From Effrenium voratum (lineage: Eukaryota; Sar; Dinophyceae; Suessiales; Symbiodiniaceae), in the NCBI GenBank assembly GCA_963377175.1, contig CAUJNA010003035.1, positions 582,955-646,954 of the forward strand: DNA of 64,000 nucleotides, given 5' to 3'. This document shows positions 53,553 to 63,589 of the stretch, piece after piece. How positions within the stretch are numbered: the stretch's first letter is position 1; each line of letters opens with the position of its first letter. The notes beneath the pieces were generated by a model, which was not told where the DNA came from, did no database searches, and worked only from the letters and a program-made list of their open reading frames with translations. The translations under genes and the position numbers were made by a program.

Positions 53553-53862
53553 ACTCAAGCAGTGCAGCCCTTGTCCAAGGGTCTTCTAAACCCAATCCCG
53601 GTTTCCCAACACTCCGCCACTGGGCTTCTCATTTCGGGTAAGTCGCTCGACCGTTTCGGGGCCCCGGCACGCTGGCTCCGAGTCCGCCTGTGTGCTCAGC
53701 TCTCGATTGGTGGCCTTTCAAGGGAAATGAACAATGAATCGATGCCTTTGCTTTTTGGTTTTTTGGTTTTTTGTTGTTTTGTGTTTTTTTTCGAGAAATT
53801 GGTGTTTTGGCTTTTGTTTATTATTATTGTTGTAACAACCAATTCACCATAGCGACGTCATA

Positions 53863-54378
53863 TTGTCCCAACAATGGGACGACGAGGCGGACGAGACTGC
53901 CGGCTGTCTCGGCCATGACAGGGACTCAACCACTCTGGGCATGGTCGGCAACGGCACGTTGGCATCACCGGACAATGTCTGTGCCCGCGCCAGCTGCGCC
54001 ATAAAGCGCCAAACTCCTCAGGCGTACTGGCGACAGGATGTCTGGCCTGCTGCCCACGATCTCCGAGATGTGGCAAAAGACGCAAGCAAATCTTCTTGCG
54101 ACAGATTTCCGTTAGACCAAGGCTCGTGTTGGTTCGTCACTGGTGCCTCACAAGTTTTGACGTTCGCCACCACAATTGTCAAGAGATGTTTGTTGTGTTT
54201 TACGACATGCCATACAAACCCAGAACCACTAGGGTATGTATCAAAATGGTGGCGAGGTATGCATGCAAACCAATCTGCAAAAGCTGGGCTGCCCTCAGAA
54301 AAAGCTGCAAAGCTAAGGAACCGGACCAAGCAGGGGTCAGGTGGCATAGAGCCCCCCATGGGACGTGGATCAGATTGA
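53863..54378 (+). CDS. Open frame of 171 codons, strand uncertain
   Basis: The plus frame starts with ATG (MSQQWDDEADETAGCLGHD) and continues QAYWRQDVWPAAHDLRDVA and TTIVKRCLLCFTTCHTNPE. The minus strand is open on both sides of one TGA at 54018-54020 and also looks natural (KTCEAPVTNQHEPWSNGNLS). I prefer plus because it is uninterrupted. No domain recognised. Confidence 0.35.
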   Translation: MSQQWDDEADETAGCLGHDRDSTTLGMVGNGTLASPDNVCARASCAIKRQTPQAYWRQDVWPAAHDLRDVAKDASKSSCDRFPLDQGSCWFVTGASQVLTFATTIVKRCLLCFTTCHTNPEPLGYVSKWWRGMHANQSAKAGLPSEKAAKLRNRTKQGSGGIEPPMGRGSD

Positions 54379-54478
54379 TTTTCCGTTTGTTCACCCTTCA
54401 GAGAATCCACCCCCTACTCCGAGCATCCACCTTTGCTAAGGGTGTCTTTGGCAAATACCTCCGCTTTTTCGTCAGGGG

Positions 54479-54913
54479 TTGGCATCGTGGGTGTTGGGCG
54501 AAGGAGGCACCAAAAGGTTCCTCTTGTTTGCCGATGCTCTTCCTGAAGCATTCCGGGAAAGCAAGCTGGTCACGCATAGAGAGACTTTAAACAGGGATCG
54601 GTCTGTCCCCTGTCACCCCAAAAGCCAAGTCAACGTCATATTCCCAAAAGTGATGGTTATGCCACCCATAAACGGGAAACATGAGGGCCTCGTTGGGAAG
54701 CCGGGATTTCTTGACGGGAAGACCGATGACGAGACCCTTGGACTCGCTCGCTATGGCAAATCCAGAGGCCCCCCAGTGACGGGAAAAAATGGATCGACAC
54801 CTTTTTGGGCAGTCACCTTTGAAGGCAACCCCCTCTCCAAACATGGAGAAGCACGATCACAGGCCTGGGATCTGAATTACTATCTGGACATCCAAAGGGA
54901 GCCTGACATTTGA
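54479..54913 (+). CDS. Possible plus-strand coding, 144 codons
   Basis: Contains RFLLFADALPEAFRESKLVT, SQVNVIFPKVMVMPPINGKH and QAWDLNYYLDIQREPDI. The minus strand (KGLVIGLPVKKSRLPNEALM) is nearly as good. A poly-C run at 54960-54970 follows. Confidence 0.35.
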   Translation: MASWVLGEGGTKRFLLFADALPEAFRESKLVTHRETLNRDRSVPCHPKSQVNVIFPKVMVMPPINGKHEGLVGKPGFLDGKTDDETLGLARYGKSRGPPVTGKNGSTPFWAVTFEGNPLSKHGEARSQAWDLNYYLDIQREPDI

Positions 54914-54974
54914 TATGAACAAGACATCTTCCCAATCGATCCAACCCGATCGATTTGGTCCCCCCCCCCCACAT

Positions 54975-56820
54975 GAGGAATGCCTCGTACAAGCAAAGAC
55001 AAGATGTGAGCCGCGGCCTATATTTCCTGTGTCCCAAACTGACAAGCGACAATGGGAGCTTGGTGAGTAACCCCCGTTCCCGAACTGATCGCCATTTGGT
55101 GTGTGGTCCATGTCATCCTCTTCAGTACAATAGACTCACTTGCCCAAAGGACCCAGAAATACAAGGTCAACCTTTTGGCACCTCCACTAAAAGTGAACCA
55201 AAACGGGAAAACCAAAAGGTCAAAAGGTCGGCTTTGGGCAACTGAGTAGACAAAGAACATATTGAGCATTGCCCGTGGCGGCGGGGAAATCACGTTTTTT
55301 GGGAAGCGGAGGTATGCCCACGCCCCGAAGCCATCGAAGCCGTCGAAACGGGAGGTGGCGCCGTCTTTCTGCTACAAACCGACGAGGGGCGTCCCATCCA
55401 GGCGCCTTTTCCACTTCCTTTTCCGAGTGGGTCTCTTGATCCTTTTCTGAAGGTAACACTTTTTTGTACTATGTCATAACTCAATCTCAAGTCTCAGCAT
55501 CCTCCACAGAAGTCTCAAGGATGTTCATGTGCGAGAGGGACCTGCTGGCAATGGTCTGTGTGAATTTGGGATTCTCATTGACAAGGGGGTTCTCAAGACC
55601 AAAGGTGCAGATAGATTCCTAGGGTGTTAGTTCCTTAGTGGCTCCCTGGATCATTTGCTAAAGCTCAATCTAGTGGGATATGTCATAATTCAATCTCAAG
55701 TCAGCATCTAAAAGTCCAAGGGTGTCTCCAAGGGTGTCTCTGAACATTCTAAAAGCTTCCGGGTGTGGCGAAAAAATCTCTCGCGCCTCCATTTGAGCAC
55801 GCAAGCCCTTGATCTTCTCTGACAGCTCGGCATGGTAGTCCTGAAGAGCGTCCCCAGGGTTCAACCCCCCTTTAAAAGAATCCATTTAGATCTGTAGCTC
55901 TTGGGCATACCATGGTGGTTCTATGAGCCCCCATTGAGGGTATAGACTCCATCGAACATGGGCATCTTGGTCCATTCTCACTCCGTCTTAGCTTATGGCT
56001 TGATCCCACAAAGCAAGTTGGGGTTAAAACAAAGAGGATCCCTCAAAAATGAAGAGGCTGCAAAGCTTCCGTGTCCAAGGGGGCTCCACTGCTTCAAAGA
56101 CCTGATAACTTTCTGGAATTCCTTGGCAAAGGGAAGCGAGAAGATGTTGGTTTCCTTTAAAACCAACCAAAAAGGGGGCACCCTCAAAAAACAGACACAC
56201 CCGGGGAAAAGCCACAGAAAGTGGCGAGACAAACCCTACGAGCGAGATCGCGGCTTGGGGTGGTCAAGACGTTGGATGTTTTGACTGGACTGTTCAAAAT
56301 GGGTGTGGTTTTTTGCGAGTACCCCTTTTAAGGTTGGAGTAGAAGGACCTCCACTGTTCTTGGGCTCCTGGCATTTTGACACATACACAAATGGAGGGCG
56401 GCCAATCCAAATCTCCATAATCCCCAGCGGCAAACCACGGATTGCCTGCGGAGAGCCCAGCTTGAGGTTTCATACCAAGAAATCAAACCAGATTCAGTTT
56501 CAGAAGCCCCCCTAAGCACCTAAAATGGGGAGCGCTGGATTCGTGTTTTGCTCTGAAGAGGCGCCGTTTCTCCGGTGAGTTCCATTGCGCCCTGTCGCAA
56601 CTCCTCATCCTCCTCCACCGGCACCTCCGACCGGCGCCGGCACCTGGCGAAAGACAGTGGGCGCGGGCACCTGGCGAATTTTGCGAGGGTGTCTGGTGGA
56701 AATAGAAGCCGTAGGTGGGTAAGGGCTGATTGTGGGTAAGGGCTTGTTGTGGGTATGGGCGTATCCTAGGGCTTCACCGCCCGCCAACCCTCCCCTCCCA
56801 CCACCCCTTCCCAACTTCCC
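54975..56820. other. No supported gene; F-like fragments
   Basis: A family F fragment at about 56147-56205 (TTTCCTTTAAAACCAACCAA, CTCAAAAAACAGACACACCC) and another at 56295-56390. Short repeats AATTCAATCTCAAGTC and GTCTCCAAGGGTGTCTC lie near 55480-55740. Weak frames only. Confidence 0.35.
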
Positions 56821-56829
56821 ACCCTACCG

Positions 56830-56925
56830 TGGCAGCGCGTGCATGCGCGCGCGCGCGTTTGCGCGCGTACAACACGCGTGAGTGCTTGCGCGCGCGCGTG
56901 TCGCGCACCCAAAGCCAATCAGACG
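56830..56925. repeat. Alternating GC tract, possible Z-DNA
   Basis: GCGCGCGCGCG runs near 56847-56875 and 56889-56905 with GT/CA extensions. Alternating purine-pyrimidine DNA of this kind can adopt the Z form. Confidence 0.7.
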
Positions 56926-57289
56926 AAGACTGCGTTCCCGGCATTCCCTCTCAGCCCCACAACAAACTTGGAAAATGACGATGTCCGCCCACCGCCGAGA
57001 CCTACTGTCAAGAGGGCGATTTTCCGGGTTGGCAAGGGGGGATGCTGGTGAAGCGCGCGAGGATGTGGAGGAATGCTGGCGCGTGTCGGGGGCGATTTGC
57101 ACGTTATTTACAGTGTTATTGAAGGTTGGGCAACATGGTATCAGGAGCCCGTCGCAAGGCCAGGGATGTCGGGATGTTTTGGGGTCCAAGTGTCTGGGCT
57201 GGCCTGCGTCCAGGTGATGCAGGGGATGCTGAGGAGGAGCTTCTGGTGCAACAAAACACATCAGCGGTATACCCTACGGGTAGGGTTGC

Positions 57290-57562
57290 CGGGATTCTTG
57301 TGGGTAAGGGTGTATTCTGGGTAAGGGATTGTTGTGGGTAAGGGATTGTTGCGGGGAAGCGCATGTTGCGGGTAAGGGATTTTTGTGGGTAAGGGTGTAT
57401 TGTGGGTAAGGGATTGTTGTGGGTAAAGGCGTATTGTGGGTAAGGGGTTGTTGTCGGGAAGCGCATGTTGCGGGTAAGGGATTCTTGTCGGTGAAAGCGT
57501 ATTGTGGGTAAGGGATTGTTGTGGGTAAGGGCTGATTGTGGGTGAGGGATTGTTGTGGGTTT
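57290..57562. repeat. 18-bp minisatellite with higher-order pattern
   Basis: About fifteen units of GGGTAAGGGATTGTTGTG. Three variants alternate: that form, GGGTAAGGGTGTATTGTG and GGGAAGCGCATGTTGCG. The last recurs about 107 bp apart. Two isolated units lie at 56714-56760. As 18 is a multiple of three, a 288-codon minus frame (57116-57982) with NPLPTI and PYPQ repeats stays open; I treat it as repeat-driven. Confidence 0.85.
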
Positions 57563-58440
57563 GGGCACCAATTTCTGTTTGGAATAAGAACCATGCGGCA
57601 GGAATGGAAGCTTTCTGTGGGTCTGGGGAAATGGCATCTGGATTGACTCACCCACAAATTGGCTTACAAATTCACATGGACCCCGAAAAGGGGGGCCTTT
57701 CCTGAGTTTCATGTTAATTTGAGGATTACATGGCAAGTCTTCGGTCATAGATGGGCAATTATGTGAGGATGACAAGATCCTTGTTGAACAGCAGCTCCTC
57801 ACTGTTGATCGGCAAACTTGACAAGGATAGTGTTCCACCAGCACACCTTGGGACAAACACAAAACGGGGCCCTTCCAGCCCCTTTTGAAAGGTTTTTTTG
57901 CCGGAACTGTCTGATGGAAGGCGTACATGTCTCTCCTGAACTGAATCGCCTCACCTCGATCTACAACCTCACCGCATAGCAAGAATGCCAGTATCGCGCA
58001 CGCACATACCTCATGACCTCATGCATGTGTGAGTAAAGAAATAATAATGCAGTAATTCCTATAACAGTAGGTACTGTGTATGGGGCACATATTTTCCGTA
58101 GCACTTCGAAGTTGATTCAAAAGGCTTTTCACCCACCGCTACCCTCATTTGAAAGTGGGCGAAGGGATTATGGTCCAAACCTGCTACTAAAATAATCCAC
58201 CCAGAACTGCTCATGGTTTAAAAAAGTCCTAACAAAAACAAAACACAGATATCCGCACCAATTCCTGGTTGGGCGTGTCCCCAATTCTAACCTTCAACAC
58301 CCCGGGTTAGTCACTAACACTCACCAGCTGTTTATGGCACCCCTTGCTATGGCTCTGAAACAGTTCTTGCATGTCCAAAATGTCTGCGCCCGGAACGGGT
58401 CGCAGCTCAAGCCTGTTCCTTATCGGCTATGTTCATGCGG

Positions 58441-58552
58441 AACCTGTGTGTGTGTGTGTGTTGCGCGTTTGAGTGTTTGTTTGCTTGTGTGCTTGTGTGC
58501 CTCTGTGTGTGTGTGTGTTGGCGGGTTTGTGTGTTTGTGTTTTTGTGTGTGC
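58441..58552. repeat. Degenerate (GT)n tract
   Basis: GTGTGTGT runs separated by TTGCGCG and CTTGTGTGC-like breaks. Confidence 0.85.
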
Positions 58553-58719
58553 CAAGGATGGGTGAGGCCGCCTGCACCAATTTACTAATTCGCCAACCAA
58601 CATTGAAAAAGGACATTCATGTGAGCTCGTCGTCCCGATCGGCTCGGTGCAAGAAAGTGCAGAATCCCATTTGTTTTTCGCCGTGAAGAGGCCCTGATGG
58701 CAACTCGCATTTGGGAACC

Positions 58720-58815
58720 ATTTGGGTGTGGCTTGTTTTAGGGGACCCCCAAAAAATGTGGTTTTCGTTTGGTTTCCCTTTGAAACCATCCAAAAATGGC
58801 CCATGTTTCTTAAAA
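58720..58815. mobile_element. Family F element, copy 5 (worn)
   Basis: GGGTGTGGCTTGTTTTAGGG, GTTTGGTTTCCCTTTGAAAC and TTAAAAGGAACATCC. Ends poorly preserved. Confidence 0.45.
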
Positions 58816-59065
58816 GGAACATCCTCACGAGTGATTGGTTGACATGAATCCCCGCCTAAATGATGTCCGTCTGTCCATTGAAAATTCTTATGGCTGCTTG
58901 GAGGAAGCTCGCCCAAGGGGGTCGTCGGCTGGGAACTCCTTTGCTGCGTGGAAAAATCCTGCTGAGGACCAAACGCTCGCTGGTGCGTTCTTGGCATGAA
59001 TTTGTTTAGAATGAGCCCACAAAACAACCTATGGTTTTCGTATGGTTTCCCATCTTGGGCCGTTT

Positions 59066-59121
59066 CAACTCATTCCAACTCATTCCAACTCATTCCAACT
59101 CATTCCAACTCATTCCAACTC
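59066..59121. repeat. 10-bp tandem repeat CAACTCATTC
   Basis: Five to six near-perfect copies. Units of 10 bp shift frame on each copy, so all three plus frames show the same peptide (NSFQLIPTHS type). Confidence 0.9.
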
Positions 59122-60239
59122 ATTTCCCTACCCATCACACCGGCAAGCCCAGTTTTGGGACGTTTCCCGTTTTGGGCCAAGCCAGATGCGCCGCAGCGCC
59201 AGATGCGTCAGCGCCAGCAGGCACAGCAGGCCTCCGGCTTTTTGTTTGGCAGCACTTCTCATACTAAAGCAAAGGGCCAATGAGGGGGTCCCTTAAAAAA
59301 CCAAAGCATGCTAGGCTTCTTGGGTAAAGCTGGGGAATGAGGATTCAGAAGGCTTCTTGGCTACTTTGCCCAACAAACCCTACCCGATAATCTGCATTTG
59401 TTCGACAATTCCAAAAGCCGAATTGAGATTTGGATCCCCGAGTAAACGACCTTACGGTGAGCTCGCTATACCGAATCGGTGAGCTCGCTCTAAAATTGGC
59501 AGATCCATGATAGAGGCACCCCATCTGTTTGGCACCGGTGGGTTTGGGGACGCCGTGGTTTTGGTTGGGGCTTGGGATTGGGTGGGCGAAGCTACTACGC
59601 AAGAGACACCCGTGGTTCAAACAAGATGCTTCGCAGGTGCAGTAGGACAGTTGTTCTTTGGGCTAGTTAGGTTGCAATCCATTTTTGGGCAGTTTGTTGG
59701 AATAGGATTGAGGAACCCATGGCTGTCGCCGTCTGTTCGGGGAACCTGATGGCCAGTATGACGGGAACCGGTTTTTGAGTTCGTACCCCCGCTGGTGGCT
59801 AATTGAACCCTGCTTGAGATGGCGCTCAAGGGTACCTAAGCCAAAGCCATCTTGAAAGCCGAGGTTGACGTGGGTTGGCGGGCGGGCGGGTGAGTTGGGT
59901 TGATGGGTTGGGTTGGCTGGGCGGCTTGGCTGCCATTGGTGGAAGTCTTCATCTCGGCACATGATTCATAACCCCCTCGGATTAAAGACGTCCCTTTCCG
60001 GCCCAAGAATTAGCACACAACAATTTGTTAACATTACCAAAGCTATTGCCAATACTTTTGCCAATACTAACTCCTTTCATAATCTGCAAGGGTTGCCATT
60101 CCAGAAATCAAGGACAAAGAGGCTAGCCGGAAACAGCAAATTTCATCTTACAATATGTTTCAAAAGAAAAAAAGTTTGACAAAGTGCCCCCCCCCCAACC
60201 TGAATAACACAAAAACCCCTCTGATTCATCCTGGCTTTT

Positions 60240-60801
60240 TCAATGGCAAATCAAATGTGCAGCTGTCCGCAAAGGAAAGGACTGAAGAGGACTGGAGGGG
60301 ACTGGCCAGGTCCAAGGACCTTGAGGTGGGGGGGTGGCCAAGAATTTTCTGGTTGCATGTGCTGAAAATGCACTACCAAACTGCAATGATAGTGGGGAAT
60401 TAAGCCTTTCTGATACCAAAGGGTGGGGTGAGGCTCGGGGCCTCTGGTTGGTCACACTGCGATCAAGGCACACCATACTGCACCAGTTGCTGGAATTCAT
60501 CCACAAGCAAGGCACCTTCATAGCCAGGCCCGGTATAATTCGCGCAAGTGCTACGTCATCTTGTCCAGAAGGTTCTGCCCCCCTCCCCTCCCCTGTTGAA
60601 GGTCTACCCGGAGGAAAACAGACCACTGCGACAGCCCGGCCTAAAATGATGGAGGCCCAGTTCACAGCAGCGGCCTTGCGGTACAACCGCACCTGCGCTT
60701 TGCGGGTCTTCCTTGTTACAGCAGACACGAAACTTGGAAGACTTCCTTGTATGGGGAGCCAGGTAGAGTTCTCAAACAAATCGTGCTCCACTCTGGCTTA
60801 G
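60240..60801. other. Strong coding signal, strand unresolved
   Basis: Minus: 183 open codons with KAQVRLYRKAAAVNWASIIL and DVALARIIPGLAMKVPCLW. Plus: 155 open codons with GLWLVTLRSRHTILHQLLEF and KMMEAQFTAAALRYNRTCAL. The plus codons look slightly more natural, but neighbours at 61-64 kb are on the minus strand. Confidence 0.45.
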
Positions 60802-60809
60802 GGCACTTA

Positions 60810-60866
60810 CAACCCTTTGAGTGGTCTAAAACCAGGGGTTTTAGACCAGTGGTCTAAAACCATGAT
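60810..60866. repeat. Short palindromic repeat of TGGTCTAAAACC
   Basis: GTGGTCTAAAACCAGGGGTT / TTAGACCAGTGGTCTAAAAC: the 12-mer TGGTCTAAAACC occurs twice with an inverted copy between. Confidence 0.6.
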
Positions 60867-61164
60867 TTTAGCGACCAGTTCATCCAATTTTGCCCCACCC
60901 TTCAGCTGGTTCCAGTTCGTCGGCTTGAACTTCCGTCCGTGAGAAGGGGTGGGCCATTCTCTTCACCCACCCTTCGCCCCCCGCAAACCGTGGCATGTCC
61001 ACCTCCTCAAAGCAGCGGCTGTGAGCGCTGAGACCCAAAATTAGTCAGAAATATGTCTGTGTTGGGACGTGCAAAATGCCCGGAAAAGCCTCAATACTGT
61101 TTGGAATTCCCCAGAATTCCCCAAACACCTCAAGAATTCCAAAAAGAGTCCAGGCCATGTTTAG

Positions 61165-61475
61165 GGCAGGTATGGTTGCTGAGGTTTTGGGAATATTGGG
61201 AATTTTGAGAAAACTTCCGCAATTATGGTGGGTTGGTTGGGAATGTTGCATGTACTGAGTTTTTTGTTTGGAACTTCCATAGTTGCTGAGACTTTGGGGA
61301 TTTTGTGTATGTTTGGATATTTGTGGAATTCTCGGGTCTTTTTGGAATCTTGCATTTACTGAGGGTTCTTTTGGGAACGTCCATCCCAAACATAGGTGCT
61401 AAGACTTTGGGCATTTTGGGTATTTTGGGATTTTGTGGAATTGTCGAGGCTTGTATGGAATTTACTGAGAGTTAA
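61165..61475. repeat. Degenerate tandem repeat of about 107 bp
   Basis: TTGCATGTACTGAG (61246), TTGCATTTACTGAG (61351) and TTTACTGAGAG (61463) mark successive units, each with GTTTGGAACTTCCAT or its variants and GCTGAGACTTTGGGGATTTT. It lies just 3' of an exon, so it is probably intron DNA. Confidence 0.65.
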
Positions 61476-61481
61476 ACTAAC

Positions 61482-61718
61482 AGTTAGTTGGGGTTGATCT
61501 TGACTTGGGCCTCGCCATGAATTAATCTGCTTCAACTGCGCGGACTTCACTTCGTCGGGGCAGCACACATTTTTGAAGATGGTGGCACCATCTGTCCGCT
61601 TGATCAACGTCACTTGGATACTTGTCCGCTCCTGGCAGATTTTGACTTCAGAAGAGGTCAATTTCAGCACTGTGACACCAGCTGACATCAACTTAGTGAG
61701 CGCCGTTGGAGTTGATGC
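61482..61718 (-). CDS. 79-codon exon with clean borders
   Basis: Exactly 237 nt between GGCTTTTTCAG and CAACTAACT|GTTAGT. Reads ASTPTALTKLMSAGVTVLKL, TSSEVKICQERTSIQVTLIK, RTDGATIFKNVCCPDEVKSA then QLKQINSWRGPSQDQPQLT. Beta-strand-like, with a CC pair. The family is unknown to me. One of the best exon calls in the window. Confidence 0.75.
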
Positions 61719-61819
61719 CTGAAAAAGCCAGCCGGAACTTCTGGCAGAGTTGACCTGCATGACAAACCATCAAGCTATGATCGACCTGCGGCGGTTTGCC
61801 CCCCCCCCTCTCCCCCCAC

Positions 61820-61891
61820 TGGCCTCTGTCAGGTTTCGCTGTTTCAGCTGTGGCAGCTCCGACAGCGAGTCGCTGTCGCCATCCTCCAGGC
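61820..61891 (-). CDS. Small acidic exon
   Basis: 72 nt after GGGATGACTGAG, reading LEDGDSDSLSELPQLKQRN then LTEA, ending GCCA|GTGGGG beside a poly-G tract. Probably part of the same gene as 61482-61718, though the phase between them is not settled. Confidence 0.5.
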
Positions 61892-62019
61892 CTCAGTCAT
61901 CCCAACCTGGAGGACTTCCCATGGCTTTGAGGGGCTACCATCATTCCAGGGCTACCTTCCCCATATGGGTTCGGGTTCGTCGGCCGTGGGTTCTCAAAAT
62001 TTAGAGATACAAGGTTTCA

Positions 62020-62142
62020 GGGCAGAAATGTATCATTCCAGGGGTACCTTCCATGTCCATTCTTTCCAGGGATCCGAATCTTAGAAAACCTCCGGAAACC
62101 CATGGAAAACGGATCCGGCTTTCTAGAATCATGGTGCCTAGC
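62020..62142. mobile_element. Family H element, copy 3
   Basis: CATTCCAGGGGTACCTTCCA, CATTCTTTCCAGGGATCCG, AGAAAACCTCCGGAAACCCA and CTTTCTAGAATCATGG. It follows an exon that ends AAGTG|GCTAGG. Confidence 0.6.
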
Positions 62143-62310
62143 CACTTGGAGATTCAGACCGGTCTGACGGAGCCGGCTCCTTGACCCTTTGGCAACACGT
62201 TTTTGACCTAAAACTCTCTGAGGCTGTGCCTGGAAACCGCCAGGGCATCGTCATCTTACCGACGGATATCTTCCATTTGCTTAAGCCCCCTGGAAGGAAT
62301 AAAATATGTC

Positions 62311-62392
<82 letters not shown>

Positions 62393-63221
62393 ATAGTAGT
62401 AGTAGTAGTAGTAGATACTAACAAGGGAAAATACAATGTTTATTCATTTCAACAAATGGAAGATATGAAGTGTGAGTTGTACCTGCAAACCCTGTTTTCC
62501 AAGCTCACTCTGGGTGGGTTGGGCTTGCCCGCACCCTTGTGCCAACCGCTCCGCCAATGAGTGCCACACGCTCCACAGAACATCTGGCTCATGGCATTCC
62601 GACCCAGGCTCTGCACCCCTTCATAGTCAGTTTCCCAGCTTCCATTTGCGCTTTCGCCCGCTGGAAAAAAGATATGTCCGGTAGTGAAATCGATTCCCTT
62701 TAAAGCCAACAAGGGAAACTAAACAATACTCATCTCAGCAAATGGAAGCCAGGAGAACTTCCGTTGAAGAAGCGCCCCAGGAAAAACAAAAACTGGCACA
62801 CAGTCGTTGACAAGCCCATCTTTTGGTGGATTCCCGGAGTGGAATCCCTGGTTGTATCTTGCAAAGTGGAGCAGAGAAACAGCCCTGCAAGTCACCCCCA
62901 TAGGCGTCCTTCTCGAGGAAATAGATGGGTTTCCCTGGTAGATGAGAAAACACCACCAGGTAAACCAGGGCCATCTATATTTCGACCAAAACAACCAAAA
63001 AGGACACCTATGATCACCACTGGCACCCAGCTTCGAAGTGAGGAGTGTCTTCCACGTCCCTTTGGCACAGAACAACCTTTTGGAGGCCGAACAGCAAGCT
63101 CCAATGGTGTCCCACGCTGCTCAACCGATCCTCGTTTTAGTTTGGCCACCCTCATGGCATTGAATAGCAAAAAAAACATCGCCTGGCGCAAAAGTTGGGC
63201 TGTCGAGGTGTTGATCCGCAA
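62143..63221 (-). CDS. Four exons joined across three introner-like elements
   Basis: Minus-strand gene piece. Exon 1 (63221-63021): RVAKLKRGSVEQRGTPLELA, RGRHSSLRSWVPVV. Exon 2 (62898-62753): TCRAVSLLHFARYNQGFHSG, KDGLVNDCVPVFVFPGALL ending RKFSW. Exon 3 (62638-62467): ETDYEGVQSLGRNAMSQMFC, GACGTHWRSGWHKGAGKPNP. Exon 4 (62269-62143): ISVGKMTMPWRFPGTASESF, CCQRVKEPAPSDRSESPSG. Removing each element plus one target duplication (8, 4 and 4 bp) keeps a single frame open throughout. None of the three introns can be written GT-AG at exactly these joins. Exon 3 has a CxxC-like FCGACG. Protein unknown. Confidence 0.7.
62266..62466. mobile_element. Family A introner-like element, copy 6, with AGT expansion
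   Basis: 193-bp element 62270-62462, CTTCCATTTG ... CAAATGGAAG, flanked by perfect ATAT. The GTCCAGTAGTGATAG core has become about 35 AGT triplets (62309-62414); the flanking core (CCCCCTGG, AACAAGGGAAAATAC) is intact. Confidence 0.9.
62635..62752. mobile_element. Family A introner-like element, copy 7
   Basis: 110-bp element 62639-62748, CTTCCATTTGCGC ... CAGCAAATGGAAG, with perfect CCAG duplication. Core GTCCGGTAGTGAAATCGATT, then CCCTTTAAAGCC. It sits in the codon row FSW/ETD of the minus-strand frame. Confidence 0.9.
62891..63020. mobile_element. Family B introner-like element, copy 5
   Basis: 114-bp element 62899-63012, CATAGGCGTCCTTCTCGAGG ... AAAAAGGACACCTATG, with GTCACCCC/ATCACCAC flanks (6 of 8). 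Confidence 0.85.
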
Positions 63222-63589
63222 AAGTGAGTAACATCTTGCGGGAGAGTAAGGAAATCAGCGCACCTTGTTGCCAAAGGTTCGAAGATTATCCAGGTCAAAA
63301 CAAGCTTGCCGAGGCAGGGTTGTACTTTCTGGGGGGCCATCTTCCGTGTTCAGGTTTAGAGCAAGCCTTGGCCTGTGGCAAATTACAGGCCACAGGATAG
63401 ACAAGTGGGGATCATGGTTGAGTCAGAATGCCCCAGCTTGGCAAAACAAGACCCGGGGTTGTCAGCCCCCCCAAGAAAAACAAACATATTTAGATGATGC
63501 ACTCCTCAGGTGAACCATGGCGGGTAGATCAACCTCCAGTGTTTTCATGGTTTGAATCCCAGGGGCTATCTTCGGCCCCAGCTTCGATC

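Noticed and set aside
56714..57562. Interstitial telomere array
   Set aside because: GGGTAAGGG recurs only as part of an 18-bp unit and does not form tandem TTTAGGG or TTAGGG.
57116..57982. 288-codon minus frame with PYPQ and NPLPT repeats
   Set aside because: The 18-bp unit keeps the frame open by length alone. I keep it as a repeat, not a gene, unless transcripts appear.
62306..62560. Poly-valine frame
   Set aside because: Translation of the AGT microsatellite within a family A element.
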